64,000 nucleotides of DNA from Paenibacillus peoriae KCTC 3763. GTDB taxonomy: Bacteria; Bacillota; Bacilli; Paenibacillales; Paenibacillaceae. Within the stretch, counting starts at the first letter, position 1. Every line of letters begins with the position of its first letter. This document shows, piece after piece, positions 18,756-27,850 of this stretch. The notes under the pieces are model-generated. The model was not told where the DNA came from. It did no database searches and saw only the letters and a list, made by a program, of their open reading frames with translations. The stretch is taken from positions 1-64,000 of the forward strand of contig NZ_AGFX01000048.1 in assembly GCF_000236805.1 (NCBI RefSeq), written 5' to 3'. Made by a program: the position numbers and the translations under genes.

Positions 18756-21383
18756 TTAGTTAAATGAATCCAACAGCGTCTTCAATTGCGGGTTGAGATT
18801 CAGCGCATTCAGGATGATCTGCAGAGCTTCTGCACGTGTGGAGTTGCTCTTGGCATCAAACTTTCCATCTGCTCTGCCGCTGATGATACCTGCTTGTGCT
18901 TCAGCTTTGATCTCGTTTGCTGCATAAGAACCCTCCAGATCAACGAAATTGCCTTTGGTGGTATCTTTCGATACGTTGTTAAGGTTTAAGATGCGGGATA
19001 AAAGGACAACCATTTCCTCCCGGGTAATCGTGTTATCCGGCTTAAATGTACCGTCCTCATATCCGCTGATCACCCCTGCCTCTACAAGTTTCTTGATTGC
19101 GTCTTTTGCCCAGTGACTACCAACGTCCTTCAACGCAACAGTAGCATTGTTGCCACCTTGGATATCGAACACGCTACTCAGAATCACTGCGAATTCAGCG
19201 CGTGTAATCTTACCATCCGGCTTGAACTTACCATCGCTGTAACCTTCAATTACATGCAGCTTTACGAAAGTAGCGATAGTCTTTTCAGCCCAATGCCCTT
19301 TAGTGTCCGAAAGAGTGACTGTAACCGGAGTTTTTTTAGCTTCCTGAATCCGATTCTCAATGTTCTTAATAACATTGATGTCACCCTTCACTACATCTGA
19401 TTTGAACACATCCTTTGCAGCATCAGGTATCGGAGTAGTAGTCAGTGCAGAAGCTGGTACAGGAGTCTGTACAGGTGCAGGAGTCAGATTAGTGTCAGTT
19501 GTAGTAGAACTACCACCACGGCTAGAAGAACGTTTGTCGATCGTAATGACTTTCATTCCAACAACACCTGATCCATCATGAGCAACTGCCTGAATTGTAA
19601 TCGTACCAGCTTGAGTTGCAACGAGTACACCATCAGCATTGATCGTTGCTTCCCCTGTACCAGCAATTACCGACCAGCTAAAGGTTTTATCCGTTGCATT
19701 GTCAGGAGTTACATTTGCCCCGAGTTGAAGAGAATCTCCAACGGACATTGTTCCACTAGCGCCCGACACTGTGATAGCAGTAACCAACCGGGGAGCCCGT
19801 GTGACATTGACTGTATAGCTTTTTGTCGTTCCATCCTGCGCAGTCACTACAAGGCTGATGATATTGGAACCCAAGCTTAGACTAATCGGATTGTTAACCG
19901 GAGTCCCATTGAGCTGTATAGCAGTCGTCGCGTGGCTATCGGTAGTTGTATACGTAGCTGTCGTGACCGAAACATCGTTAGGCACAGTTGCAGTGTAGGC
20001 ATACACACTTCCGGTTACCGTCTGATCGAGCGTAATGCCGCTTAAATTCAGTGAGCTTAGGGTGGCATTATTGGAGCCAGCTCGTGTAACAGTTACCGTA
20101 TAGCTTCTCGTCGTTCCATCCTGTGCAGTCACTACAAGGCTAATGATATTGGAACCCAAGCTTAGATTAATTGGGTTGTTGACTGGAGCCCCATTGAGCT
20201 GTATAGCAGTCGTCGCGTGGCTATCAGTAGTTGTATACGTAGCCGTAGTGACCGAAACATCGTTAGGCACGGTTGCAGTGTAGGCATACACACTTCCGGT
20301 TACCGTCTGATCAAGCGTAATACCGCTTAAATTCAGCGAGCTTAGTGTAGCATCCGAAGAAACAGGAGTATTCTGGTCAGAGGCCATAGCCGTAGAAACC
20401 ATGAAAGTCCCCACCATAAACGGGCCATTACTTAAAGCTATTGTATTAATTACCTGATTATCAGATGTTCTGATTACGCTCATATTGCTGCTGCCGTAAT
20501 TGACCGTAAAGGCTCTACTACCATCGTTTGAGACACCGATCACATAGGGGGAAGAACCAACCGCAACAGTGCTTTCCACTGTATTATTCGTGGTATTGAT
20601 AACAGAAACAGTGTCAGAGCCACTATTAGCCACGTAAACCCTGCTCCCATCGGGAGACACCTCAGTAGCCGACGGGCGGCCGACCACAGCTACAGTTGCT
20701 TCCAATGTGTTGTCCACTACATTGATGACAGAAACTGTATTGCCGGATTGATTAGCTACATAAATCTTGGTACCTGCAGGATTAACCGAAAGACCATACG
20801 GTTGGGCTCCCACCGTAATTTGACTGGTAACCGTATCGTTGGTTAGATTCACGACTGCTACTTTATTAGCGCTAGACTGAGTCAGATAAAGCTTCTGGCC
20901 TACCCTTACCATTGCTACAGGGCTTGGTAATACACTTATTGTACCCGTAACTGTAAGTGATGCTGTATTGATTACTGACAGGGTGCTACTGTTCATATTA
21001 GCTACATAAGCTTTGCTGCCATCCGAGTTAAAGGCTACTCCGTGAGGTTGTGGACCCACTGTTATTGTGCCGACCACCGTATCAGTAGCCGGATTAATCA
21101 CCGAAACAGTTCCACTCGATCTGTTGGTAACAAAAACCTGGGTACCGTTCGGATTGAACGCTGCACTATTAGGCGAACTCCCAACCGTGATTTTGCCCAA
21201 TTCCACCGTACCGCTTTCCAAATCCACCACATCAACTTTACCAGTATTAAAGCTTGTAATATAAGCTTTCTTTAATATGTCAGTAGTAGCCGCAGAAGCG
21301 GTATTAAAATGACCTGACAAAGTTGAAACCATACATAGAATAGCTATCGCTGCCGCAAACTTCATTTTTCCTTTTCTAAACAT
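18756..21383 (-). CDS. SLH surface protein with YVTN beta-propeller, 875 aa
   Basis: After a signal peptide (to about residue 31, TASAAT) come seven YVTN-type blades (about 35-330; VFVTN, AYVAN, IYVAN, VYVAN at blade starts). Two almost identical 95-residue cadherin-like beta-sandwich domains (about 343-530, each opening ATLSSLNLSGITLDQ) follow, then one bacterial Ig-like domain (about 532-615), a Ser/Thr/Pro linker and three SLH modules (about 690-865). It is anchored to the cell wall and likely displays the propeller outward. AGGAGG precedes the ATG. Cassette B drives it. Confidence 0.92.
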   Translation of the reverse strand: MFRKGKMKFAAAIAILCMVSTLSGHFNTASAATTDILKKAYITSFNTGKVDVVDLESGTVELGKITVGSSPNSAAFNPNGTQVFVTNRSSGTVSVINPATDTVVGTITVGPQPHGVAFNSDGSKAYVANMNSSTLSVINTASLTVTGTISVLPSPVAMVRVGQKLYLTQSSANKVAVVNLTNDTVTSQITVGAQPYGLSVNPAGTKIYVANQSGNTVSVINVVDNTLEATVAVVGRPSATEVSPDGSRVYVANSGSDTVSVINTTNNTVESTVAVGSSPYVIGVSNDGSRAFTVNYGSSNMSVIRTSDNQVINTIALSNGPFMVGTFMVSTAMASDQNTPVSSDATLSSLNLSGITLDQTVTGSVYAYTATVPNDVSVTTATYTTTDSHATTAIQLNGAPVNNPINLSLGSNIISLVVTAQDGTTRSYTVTVTRAGSNNATLSSLNLSGITLDQTVTGSVYAYTATVPNDVSVTTATYTTTDSHATTAIQLNGTPVNNPISLSLGSNIISLVVTAQDGTTKSYTVNVTRAPRLVTAITVSGASGTMSVGDSLQLGANVTPDNATDKTFSWSVIAGTGEATINADGVLVATQAGTITIQAVAHDGSGVVGMKVITIDKRSSSRGGSSTTTDTNLTPAPVQTPVPASALTTTPIPDAAKDVFKSDVVKGDINVIKNIENRIQEAKKTPVTVTLSDTKGHWAEKTIATFVKLHVIEGYSDGKFKPDGKITRAEFAVILSSVFDIQGGNNATVALKDVGSHWAKDAIKKLVEAGVISGYEDGTFKPDNTITREEMVVLLSRILNLNNVSKDTTKGNFVDLEGSYAANEIKAEAQAGIISGRADGKFDAKSNSTRAEALQIILNALNLNPQLKTLLDSFN
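19795..20364. repeat. Tandem 285-bp intragenic duplication
   Basis: 19795-20079 and 20080-20364 are nearly identical in DNA, not just protein, and encode the two cadherin-like domains. The 95-codon unit keeps frame. Low divergence implies a recent duplication or gene conversion. Confidence 0.85.
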
Positions 21384-21488
21384 TTTTTCCTCCTGATCAC
21401 TATATATATTACTACCGTCGCTATTTACATGTTGCTGCCCGTCCTCATCTAGTTTTCCATAGCTCCCGACAGTTCACTTAAATTACTC

Positions 21489-21624
21489 CCCCATTTCGCC
21501 TCTCCCTCCCGTTGCAACGCATTTTATCACACCGTTCTCACAAGATTCTCACAAAACCACGAAAGCTGTCGATAAATCAAAAAAAGAGGCTATCCCCGAT
21601 AGATTTTTCTACTGGGAATAACCA
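21489..21624. repeat. Repeat cassette B (terminator plus promoter) before the 875-aa SLH gene
   Basis: Near-identical copy of 18531-18665. The hairpin and T-run (21577-21623, minus strand) come 38 bases after the response regulator stop and would end that transcript. The direct repeats TTTTGTGAGAA (21546-21556) and TCTTGTGAGAA (21535-21545) then precede TAAAAT (21521-21526). The 278-base gap holds little else. Confidence 0.85.
21521..21556 (-). promoter_or_regulatory. SARP-type promoter of the 875-aa SLH gene
   Basis: Same architecture as at 18563-18598: two 11-bp direct repeats (one mismatch between them), 8 bases, then TAAAAT. It lies directly downstream of the gene for the SARP-like response regulator. 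Confidence 0.55.
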
Positions 21625-21661
21625 CTTTCTTATGAATCCAATATTCAGTTTTCGGCGAACC

Positions 21662-22774
21662 CTACTCCAAATATGACACCTTCTGGCTTCTCAGCTCCTG
21701 CGGTGGCTCCACCCCCAGCTCCTTGCGATAAGAAGCCTCGAACTGCGCGTAATGCCTGACGATTTTTTCCTTGTCCCCACTGCTTGCATAGATGCTCAGT
21801 AAAGTCTGATTCATCTCCTCATGCAGGGGATACATGGTCAAATAACTATCAATTCTCTGCTCCGCTTTTCTCCAATCCTCCCTGGCGAAATCCTGCTGGA
21901 TCAAACTCCGTACAAGCGATGTGTACTGTTTGCAGAATATCGCCTCCAGCGGAGCTTTCCAGAAGTAATCTTTTCTCTCCAGCAGCGGACCTTTGTAGAG
22001 CGAGCATACATGTTCTGCTTGAGCCGCATCCTGAAACCCTACTGCACGAGAAAAGTCGTACCGCTCATATTCCAGTACATCGTACGTTCGATTCGATGGC
22101 TCTAGCATGTATCCTTCGTTCGTTTTCTGAATCTCCATGCCGATTTCTTGCTCTTTCAAAAGTTTCTTTAAACGATACATCGTGTTATGCAAATTATGTG
22201 ACGCGCGGTCCTCGCTCATATCCGGCCACAACAAATCCGCCAACCGCCACTTGTTGAGATTCTGACCCGGATGGCAGAGGAAATAAGCGAATAGCTCCTC
22301 CGTCTTGCGTGTCGGAAAGCGGATTAGCGATCCTTCCCGATTTCGGACCTCGAATCCTCCGAAGCACCGAATCGAGGCAAGCCCCACTGGCTGTTCAGCA
22401 TAGACGACAGGCCGATGCAGCTTGACCAACCGATTCGCGACCCGCTCGATCGCCCCAGGTGTCACGGGCTTCAAAATATAGTCGAAGGCATAAACCTTGA
22501 ATGCATCCAGCGCATAATGCTGATAAGCCGTCGTGAAGATGATTTTTGTCTGCTCCGACGCTTCGTTAATATTTTCCGCAAGTTCCAGCCCGTTCATCTT
22601 TGGCATTTCCACATCGAGGAAAACAACATCTGGCCGAAGCTCAGGCAGGCTGGCCAGCGCCTCAAGCGAGCTTGTAAAAGCACCTATGATCGTAAAATAC
22701 GGATTTTGCCCGATGACGTGTTTCATTAAACTCAAAATCGGTATTTCGTCCTCCACAATGACCACATTAAACAA
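21662..22774 (-). CDS. Response regulator with SARP-like (wHTH-BTAD) output, 370 aa
   Basis: The receiver domain (1-120) has the acidic pair in VVIVEDE, phospho-acceptor Asp in VVFLDVEMPKMNG, and Lys in YILKPV. A winged-helix domain (about 138-230, RKTEELFAYFLCHPG, LWPDMSEDRASHNLH) and a bacterial transcriptional activation domain (about 240-370) follow, the output layout of SARP activators. A TTG start at 22774 follows GGAGGAG and overlaps the kinase stop by 8 bases. It probably controls the SLH genes downstream through the direct repeats in cassettes A and B. Confidence 0.9.
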   Translation of the reverse strand: MFNVVIVEDEIPILSLMKHVIGQNPYFTIIGAFTSSLEALASLPELRPDVVFLDVEMPKMNGLELAENINEASEQTKIIFTTAYQHYALDAFKVYAFDYILKPVTPGAIERVANRLVKLHRPVVYAEQPVGLASIRCFGGFEVRNREGSLIRFPTRKTEELFAYFLCHPGQNLNKWRLADLLWPDMSEDRASHNLHNTMYRLKKLLKEQEIGMEIQKTNEGYMLEPSNRTYDVLEYERYDFSRAVGFQDAAQAEHVCSLYKGPLLERKDYFWKAPLEAIFCKQYTSLVRSLIQQDFAREDWRKAEQRIDSYLTMYPLHEEMNQTLLSIYASSGDKEKIVRHYAQFEASYRKELGVEPPQELRSQKVSYLE

Positions 22775-25700
22775 CCTCGCTCCTCCTTCGTTTACCCGAC
22801 CCGGTCACTTTGTTATTCCTTACAGGCAAATACATTGTTATTTTAGTTCCTACTCCTATATCGGAGCTGATGTTTAGCGTTGCCCCTTGCAGAGAGTCCA
22901 GACGTTTGCGGATATTATGGATGCCGATGCCACAATCCTGCAGGTTTCCTGTGGACATGCGGTACAGTAGATCATCCGGTATGCCGACACCGTTGTCCTC
23001 GACTATCACCCGGATGAAACCGTCCCCCTCGTTGATCACAATCGTCACCTTGCCGTGTCCTTCCTTCTCAAACAATCCGTGCCGAATCGCATTCTCGACA
23101 AAAGGCTGGATGCATAAAGAAGGAATTTCCAAATGCTTTATACGGTTATCGTAGTGAAAGTCATAGTCGAACCTCTCTCCGAAACGGGCTTTCTCAATCT
23201 CAACATACGCCTGGATCAACTCCATTTCCTGGTAGAGAGGAACGAACAGCGTGGAAGAATCCATGTCCAGGATGTAGCGCAAGTACTGACTGAGCATTGA
23301 TAACAAGTAGGCAGCTTTTTCCCCGTCCGTATAGCAAAATGAAATCACACTGCTCAAGGCGTTGTAGAGAAAATGCGGTTTAATCTGCGCTTGATGGAAC
23401 GCCTGCTCATTGCGAATCGCTTCTTGGAGCGATGTTTTCACAGCGATCAGGGTCTGGATTCTGGCAATGAGCGTTTCCGCCTCAAACGGCTTGGTCAAAT
23501 AATCGTTCGCCCCGGCCCTGAAGCCGAGCGCAATGTCTTGGGGCGTATCCTTAACTGTTGCGAATAAAATGGGCAGATCGAGAATGGAGTAGCTGCTGCG
23601 CAGTCTCTGACACAACTCAATGCCCGAGATCCCTGGCATCATTACATCGAGAATGACGAGATCCACTTGCGGGTACTCTTCTATTTTCTCCAATGCTTCT
23701 TTTGCCGAGAAAGCGGTGACGACATTGTAGCGATGCCGTTTCAAAATATTCAACAAGGTGTGGATATTGGATGCTTCATCATCAACAATCATTACGGTGT
23801 GCTCGTGTCCATCCCAAATATTCAGCTCATGATCCTTATCGGTATATCGCTGCTGTTCTTCCAACGCATATGTCGTTTCACGATTATCCGGTACTTGAAC
23901 TGCGCTTGGCAATGTGAACATCATGCGCGTGCCTATACCGACCTCCGACCAATCCACCCGAATTTCTCCACCCATCCGTTCGACCAGCTTGCGGCTAATG
24001 TACAAACCAACGCCCATTCCTGTATATCCATCCTTAGGCAGCGGCCCATCGAGTTGCTCAAAATATTCGAAAATTACAGCATGTTTATCCTTAGGAATCC
24101 CTGTTCCAGTATCCTCGACAGAAATAATAACAGTTCCCTGGGCAACGCTCGCTACCACCTTGATCGACCCTTTGTCTGTATGCTTTATGGCATTGCTGAC
24201 CAGATTGTACATGATTTGACGCAGCCGATTCTCATCCGCTTGCACCCAGACATCGGGATCGACTTGATTATCCAGTTGCACAGCTTTGCCCAAAAGCTCA
24301 AATTGCAGTACATCGAATACAATCTGTGTTACCATTCTGGCATCCACAGCGGTCGGATGCAGACTCAGTTCCCCGTGCCTCAAACGAGTAACATCGACTA
24401 AATCGTGAATGAGCATGGACAGCTTGATCGATGTATCCTTGATCAGCGAAAGATTCCGTTTTTGCTTTGGTGACAGATTTTTTTCCTCATCATCCAGCAA
24501 ATAAGACGTCATATTCAAAATGCCATGCAATGGAGTCTTGAGCTCGTGAGATGTGTTCATCAAAAACTCGTCCTTGAGCTCATTGGAAACCGTCAATTGA
24601 TAGGATAGGAGCTCCGTCTTCTCATAAGCATTCGAGAATCGAACCACGAGCAGGATATTCATGATGATGATGAAACAAACGACTCCGAGTTTTCCCAGCA
24701 GATCGGTCGAAACCATATTCTCCGAATAGAGGCTTCCGTCCACCAGAAAAATCATCATCGAAACGCTTCCGCCAATAAAAAGCATTAATTCCTTCCGATC
24801 GGATGAGCCGCCTTGGCTTTGAATGTACAGATACACCATTCTGCCAATAATGTATAGGAAAACGATGATTAAGTAAAAAAAGAAAGCGTATTTTCCCTGG
24901 ATATGCACACGATAAGGCAACACGACAACCGCCGCAATATATAGGGCTAACGGAGTCAGTATCAGCTTCATCATCCGAGACGACATGAGGCGGGCTTCAA
25001 CTGAACTGAAAAACAGGATGAGCACCACAGCGCCGACAAATTCGCTTAAATCCAGCAGCTTGTAAACAATATCAAAAGGGAGGCCAGGCAGTACCCTCTG
25101 GAAAATCTTTTCGCCAAAAAGTGCTTTTTCCAATAAAAGCAGCAGCAAATACAGCCCGCTGAGCCAATATGTTTTCTCTCTTCGCCCTAGCAGGAAGAAG
25201 CTGAGATGATACACACCAAACATGCCAAGAATAAATATAATTCCGATATCGGTGCCGATCTGTATACTGTTTAGCTTCGTCACATCTTCAGCCAATCCGA
25301 ACGGGATCGAGCCAGCAATACCACCGGTGACAAATACATAGTTAGACACTTGAATTACAATGTCGATTTCTTTGGCATCCGTGTGGAAAAACGTACTGTA
25401 AGGCGTATTTCCGGGCTGATGCGCCTTGATATCGACTGCTGGGCGCCCACTTTCGCCTTCTAACTTGCCGTTAATGAACAAGCGATGGGAAAGGCGAATA
25501 CTCCTTATTTTTAAACCTAAAACCTCATCCGTATCTTTAACCAACACTTTCAACCGGTACGTGCCATAACCTGTTCGGTTCATACCGCCATTCACTGATT
25601 TTCCTTTCCACGTGCCAGGTACGGATAAATACGAGACCTCCTTACGCGTTCCTTCGCGAAAATCGGCAGGCTCCAGTAATTCGCCTTCATAAAATTCCCA

Positions 25701-25910
25701 CTCTCCATCCAGGTTGACCCATCCCTGCTTGTGGAAATCCCAATCCGACAAATCCAGCACTCCCCGCTTAACAGGCGGCATGTTCTGATTCGGTATCGTT
25801 TGGGAATAAATAGCGACGAACAACGCAATGGAGACCGAAAAGATCAAGCCAATTCCGATGGCTTTGCGGTAATGCCCCCTTTTAATACATAGCTCCCCCT
25901 CAGAATTCAA
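22767..25910 (-). CDS. Hybrid histidine kinase, 7TMR-DISM sensor, two kinase modules, 1047 aa
   Basis: An N-terminal membrane helix (about 15-37) and extracellular 7TMR-DISM-type beta domain (about 50-200) lead to seven membrane segments (about 215-420). Then come HisKA with the phospho-His in NTSHELKTPLHG, HATPase (DTGTGIPKD, GVGLYIS), a receiver (LVILDVMMPGISG), and a second LytS-type kinase (QIKPHFLYNALSSVISF plus HATPase, VEDNGVGIP). Two complete kinase modules with an internal receiver in one chain allow a phosphorelay or dual input. The TTG start has a weak ribosome site. The partner regulator gene overlaps its 3' end. Confidence 0.9.
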   Translation of the reverse strand: MNSEGELCIKRGHYRKAIGIGLIFSVSIALFVAIYSQTIPNQNMPPVKRGVLDLSDWDFHKQGWVNLDGEWEFYEGELLEPADFREGTRKEVSYLSVPGTWKGKSVNGGMNRTGYGTYRLKVLVKDTDEVLGLKIRSIRLSHRLFINGKLEGESGRPAVDIKAHQPGNTPYSTFFHTDAKEIDIVIQVSNYVFVTGGIAGSIPFGLAEDVTKLNSIQIGTDIGIIFILGMFGVYHLSFFLLGRREKTYWLSGLYLLLLLLEKALFGEKIFQRVLPGLPFDIVYKLLDLSEFVGAVVLILFFSSVEARLMSSRMMKLILTPLALYIAAVVVLPYRVHIQGKYAFFFYLIIVFLYIIGRMVYLYIQSQGGSSDRKELMLFIGGSVSMMIFLVDGSLYSENMVSTDLLGKLGVVCFIIIMNILLVVRFSNAYEKTELLSYQLTVSNELKDEFLMNTSHELKTPLHGILNMTSYLLDDEEKNLSPKQKRNLSLIKDTSIKLSMLIHDLVDVTRLRHGELSLHPTAVDARMVTQIVFDVLQFELLGKAVQLDNQVDPDVWVQADENRLRQIMYNLVSNAIKHTDKGSIKVVASVAQGTVIISVEDTGTGIPKDKHAVIFEYFEQLDGPLPKDGYTGMGVGLYISRKLVERMGGEIRVDWSEVGIGTRMMFTLPSAVQVPDNRETTYALEEQQRYTDKDHELNIWDGHEHTVMIVDDEASNIHTLLNILKRHRYNVVTAFSAKEALEKIEEYPQVDLVILDVMMPGISGIELCQRLRSSYSILDLPILFATVKDTPQDIALGFRAGANDYLTKPFEAETLIARIQTLIAVKTSLQEAIRNEQAFHQAQIKPHFLYNALSSVISFCYTDGEKAAYLLSMLSQYLRYILDMDSSTLFVPLYQEMELIQAYVEIEKARFGERFDYDFHYDNRIKHLEIPSLCIQPFVENAIRHGLFEKEGHGKVTIVINEGDGFIRVIVEDNGVGIPDDLLYRMSTGNLQDCGIGIHNIRKRLDSLQGATLNISSDIGVGTKITMYLPVRNNKVTGSGKRRRSEVV

Positions 25911-26171
25911 TTCAGCACTTTTTCATTCTATCATTACGCACTTCACGAAAAAATCAGAAGTTTGATATCAGTGACACTGGAAAAGATCGAACTAGAAACG
26001 AAGCTGCTTGAGGCTCAGCAGGTAAAAGAAAAAAGCAGCCATCACAGAGGATGCTCTGCGACAGCTGCTCATATAAAAAGCGCCTCTGCGGGCGCTCATT
26101 TAGTGTGCTATAAGGCGACTATGAATTTGTAGTTTGTATCGTGTGGTTGATAGATGCTTGTTGCCCATCTC
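25911..26171. other. Intergenic region between kinase and sspH
   Basis: Holds the sspH terminator and the kinase promoter region. A short plus-strand frame (near 25971-26100) reads like helical protein but has no start signal, and I do not call it a gene. Confidence 0.4.
26075..26096 (-). terminator. Intrinsic terminator after sspH
   Basis: AGCGCC (26079-26084) pairs with GGCGCT (26091-26096). On the minus strand TTTTTA follows. Confidence 0.7.
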
Positions 26172-26351
26172 CTATTGTTCTTTCAGACGATCCACACGAA
26201 CGGTTTGGGTATTGCCGGGTCTGCTGCCTATCTGTACGGTGGCCATACTGTTCGCTTCGTCTACATGCTCAATCCAGATCGGTTTTCCATCCAATTGTAC
26301 GGCAATGGTATCAGGTGAATCGTAAATCGCTTTTGCTCGCTCTACGTTCAT
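26172..26351 (-). CDS. sspH: H-type small acid-soluble spore protein
   Basis: 59 residues, the family length, starting MNVERAKAIYDSPD and containing IWIEHVDEANSMATVQ, which aligns with SspH of Bacillus. These minor SASPs are packed in the spore core and are made under sigma G in B. subtilis. GGGGGAG precedes the ATG at 26351, so a longer frame that starts upstream is not used. It shows that the organism sporulates. Confidence 0.9.
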   Translation of the reverse strand: MNVERAKAIYDSPDTIAVQLDGKPIWIEHVDEANSMATVQIGSRPGNTQTVRVDRLKEQ

Positions 26352-26407
26352 GCTGTTCTCCCCCTGCTGATTGTTTTTGTATGCATTCATTTAGAAATAT
26401 AGGTGAC

Positions 26408-26647
26408 CTAGTCCTCATCTATAATCCGTTCAACGTCCAATGAAGGGATGCTATGAGAAGGTGAATTTGAAACTACAGCCTCCAAATCCACATGACCCAC
26501 AGCTACGGGAAAAGGCGGCCGGATTCCATGGGAAAGGGCAAACTCGGGCGGCAATGCATCCTGTTCGCCTCCGGCGGGCCCCCGAAAGGCGATATGACTT
26601 TGACCCACACGATGACTGATCTGCCGAGGATAGGATTTTCCGGGCAT
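26408..26647 (-). CDS. Small uncharacterised protein, 79 aa
   Basis: Strong AAGGAGGT nine bases before the ATG supports a real gene. The protein is Pro/His/Gly rich with no membrane segment or signal peptide (MPGKSYPRQISHRVGQSHIA at the start). I do not recognise it. A sigma-G-like promoter (GCATG, 18 bases, CATAGTA) lies upstream, and sspH follows 56 bases later, so a spore role is a reasonable guess. Confidence 0.65.
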   Translation of the reverse strand: MPGKSYPRQISHRVGQSHIAFRGPAGGEQDALPPEFALSHGIRPPFPVAVGHVDLEAVVSNSPSHSIPSLDVERIIDED

Positions 26648-26681
26648 AAATTGTGTACCTCCTTTTGAATCGGATATGCCT

Positions 26682-26711
26682 TACTATGCACTAAAAAAGC
26701 TACAACCATGC
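26682..26711 (-). promoter_or_regulatory. Candidate sigma-G promoter of the 79-aa gene
   Basis: On the minus strand GCATG (26707-26711), 18 bases, CATAGTA (26682-26688). This fits the sigma-G pattern GnATR, 17-18, CATnnTA. It lies 35 bases upstream of the ATG. Confidence 0.45.
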
Positions 26712-26745
26712 GCAGGAAAAGCAATTCGCAGCCTTCATTTACACC

Positions 26746-26774
26746 TCATACAATCCTTTGTACGAAGCATACTA
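26746..26774 (+). promoter_or_regulatory. Candidate sigma-G promoter of ku
   Basis: TCATA (26746-26750), 17 bases, CATACTA (26768-26774). The -10 is a perfect match to the sigma-G pattern and the -35 matches four of five positions. In B. subtilis the ku/ligD genes are sigma-G dependent. Confidence 0.4.
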
Positions 26775-26872
26775 AGCGAAAACTTACTAAGTAAAAAATG
26801 ATATGCCCACAGCCGGGACGCCCGGAATCGAATGATACAACATACTGACTAAAGAAAAGGAGGACTGGCGGT

Positions 26873-27805
26873 ATGCATACGGTCTGGAAAGGCGCAATCA
26901 GCTTCGGGCTGGTTCATGTGCCAGTTAAAATGTTTTCAGCGACGGAGGATAAGGATATTTCCATGCGCTACATTCACAAGGAGTGTGGGAGCCCGCTGAG
27001 TTATGTACGGAAGTGTCCTGTTTGTGACAAGGAGGTTGAATGGGAGGAAATTGGAAAAGGCTACGAATATGAGAAGGGAAAATTCGTCATGTTTGACAAG
27101 GAGGAACTAGAGCAGATCAGCGGACAAGCGGATAAAAATATCGTCATTTTGGATTTTGTAGACCTGCAGGAAATTGATCCGATTTATTTTCAAAAAACGT
27201 ATTATTTATCCCCGGATCAGGCTGGCTCCAATGCGTATAAGCTGCTCATGAATGCGATGAAGGATACCGGAAAAATCGGTATTGCCCAAATCTCCATTCG
27301 CTCCAAAAGCAGCCTGGCAGCTATTCGGGTGCTAGATGAGTGTTTGGCTGTGGAGACGATGTTTTACCCGGATGAAATTCGTCCCATTGCTCAAGTTCCT
27401 AACCTACCGGGGCAAGAGGAGGTTAAAGAGAAGGAACTGACGATGGCAAAGATGCTGATTGAGCAGCTATCCACACCTTTTGACGCAGCCAAGTATACGG
27501 ATCAGTATCGCGAGCGTCTGCTGGATCTCATTCAGCATAAAGTGGCCGGAGAAGAGGTGCGAGTCGCTCCGACACAGCCGCAGACCAATGTCGTGGATTT
27601 AATGGCCGCTCTTCAGGCCAGTATCGAGGCCGTCAAACCTGTCGTTACCGATCCCGGTCCTGCTGCTCCCGGCCCTGCTGCTGCGAAGAAACGCCCTGCG
27701 CGTAAACCAGCAGCCCCGACAGCACAGCAGGCGGCAGCAGGCGATGACATTGCTCCGACTCCGGTCAAAAAGAGAAGAAGCACTGCCAAACGTAAAGAAA
27801 CTTGA
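26873..27805 (+). CDS. ku: Non-homologous end-joining protein Ku
   Basis: 310 residues starting MHTVWKGAISFGLVHVPVKMF, the hallmark of bacterial Ku. The beta-barrel core (to about 255) includes LSPDQAGSNAYKLL and AKMLIEQLSTPFDAAKYTDQYRE. The last 50 residues are a Pro/Ala/Lys-rich basic tail ending KKRRSTAKRK, which in Ku proteins aids DNA binding. Ku forms a homodimeric ring on DNA ends and recruits LigD. Its usual partner, a LigD-type polymerase, lies 8 kb away beyond the lasso cluster on the same strand. AAGGAGG precedes the ATG. Confidence 0.97.
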   Translation: MHTVWKGAISFGLVHVPVKMFSATEDKDISMRYIHKECGSPLSYVRKCPVCDKEVEWEEIGKGYEYEKGKFVMFDKEELEQISGQADKNIVILDFVDLQEIDPIYFQKTYYLSPDQAGSNAYKLLMNAMKDTGKIGIAQISIRSKSSLAAIRVLDECLAVETMFYPDEIRPIAQVPNLPGQEEVKEKELTMAKMLIEQLSTPFDAAKYTDQYRERLLDLIQHKVAGEEVRVAPTQPQTNVVDLMAALQASIEAVKPVVTDPGPAAPGPAAAKKRPARKPAAPTAQQAAAGDDIAPTPVKKRRSTAKRKET

Positions 27806-27850
27806 TAAAGAAACCAGATAAAGAAACTTGAGATCATACAGAAAAGCTGG

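Noticed and set aside
25971-26100. Recombinase-like fragment on the plus strand
   Set aside because: Only about 40 codons with a helical look, no start signal and no motif that can be named.
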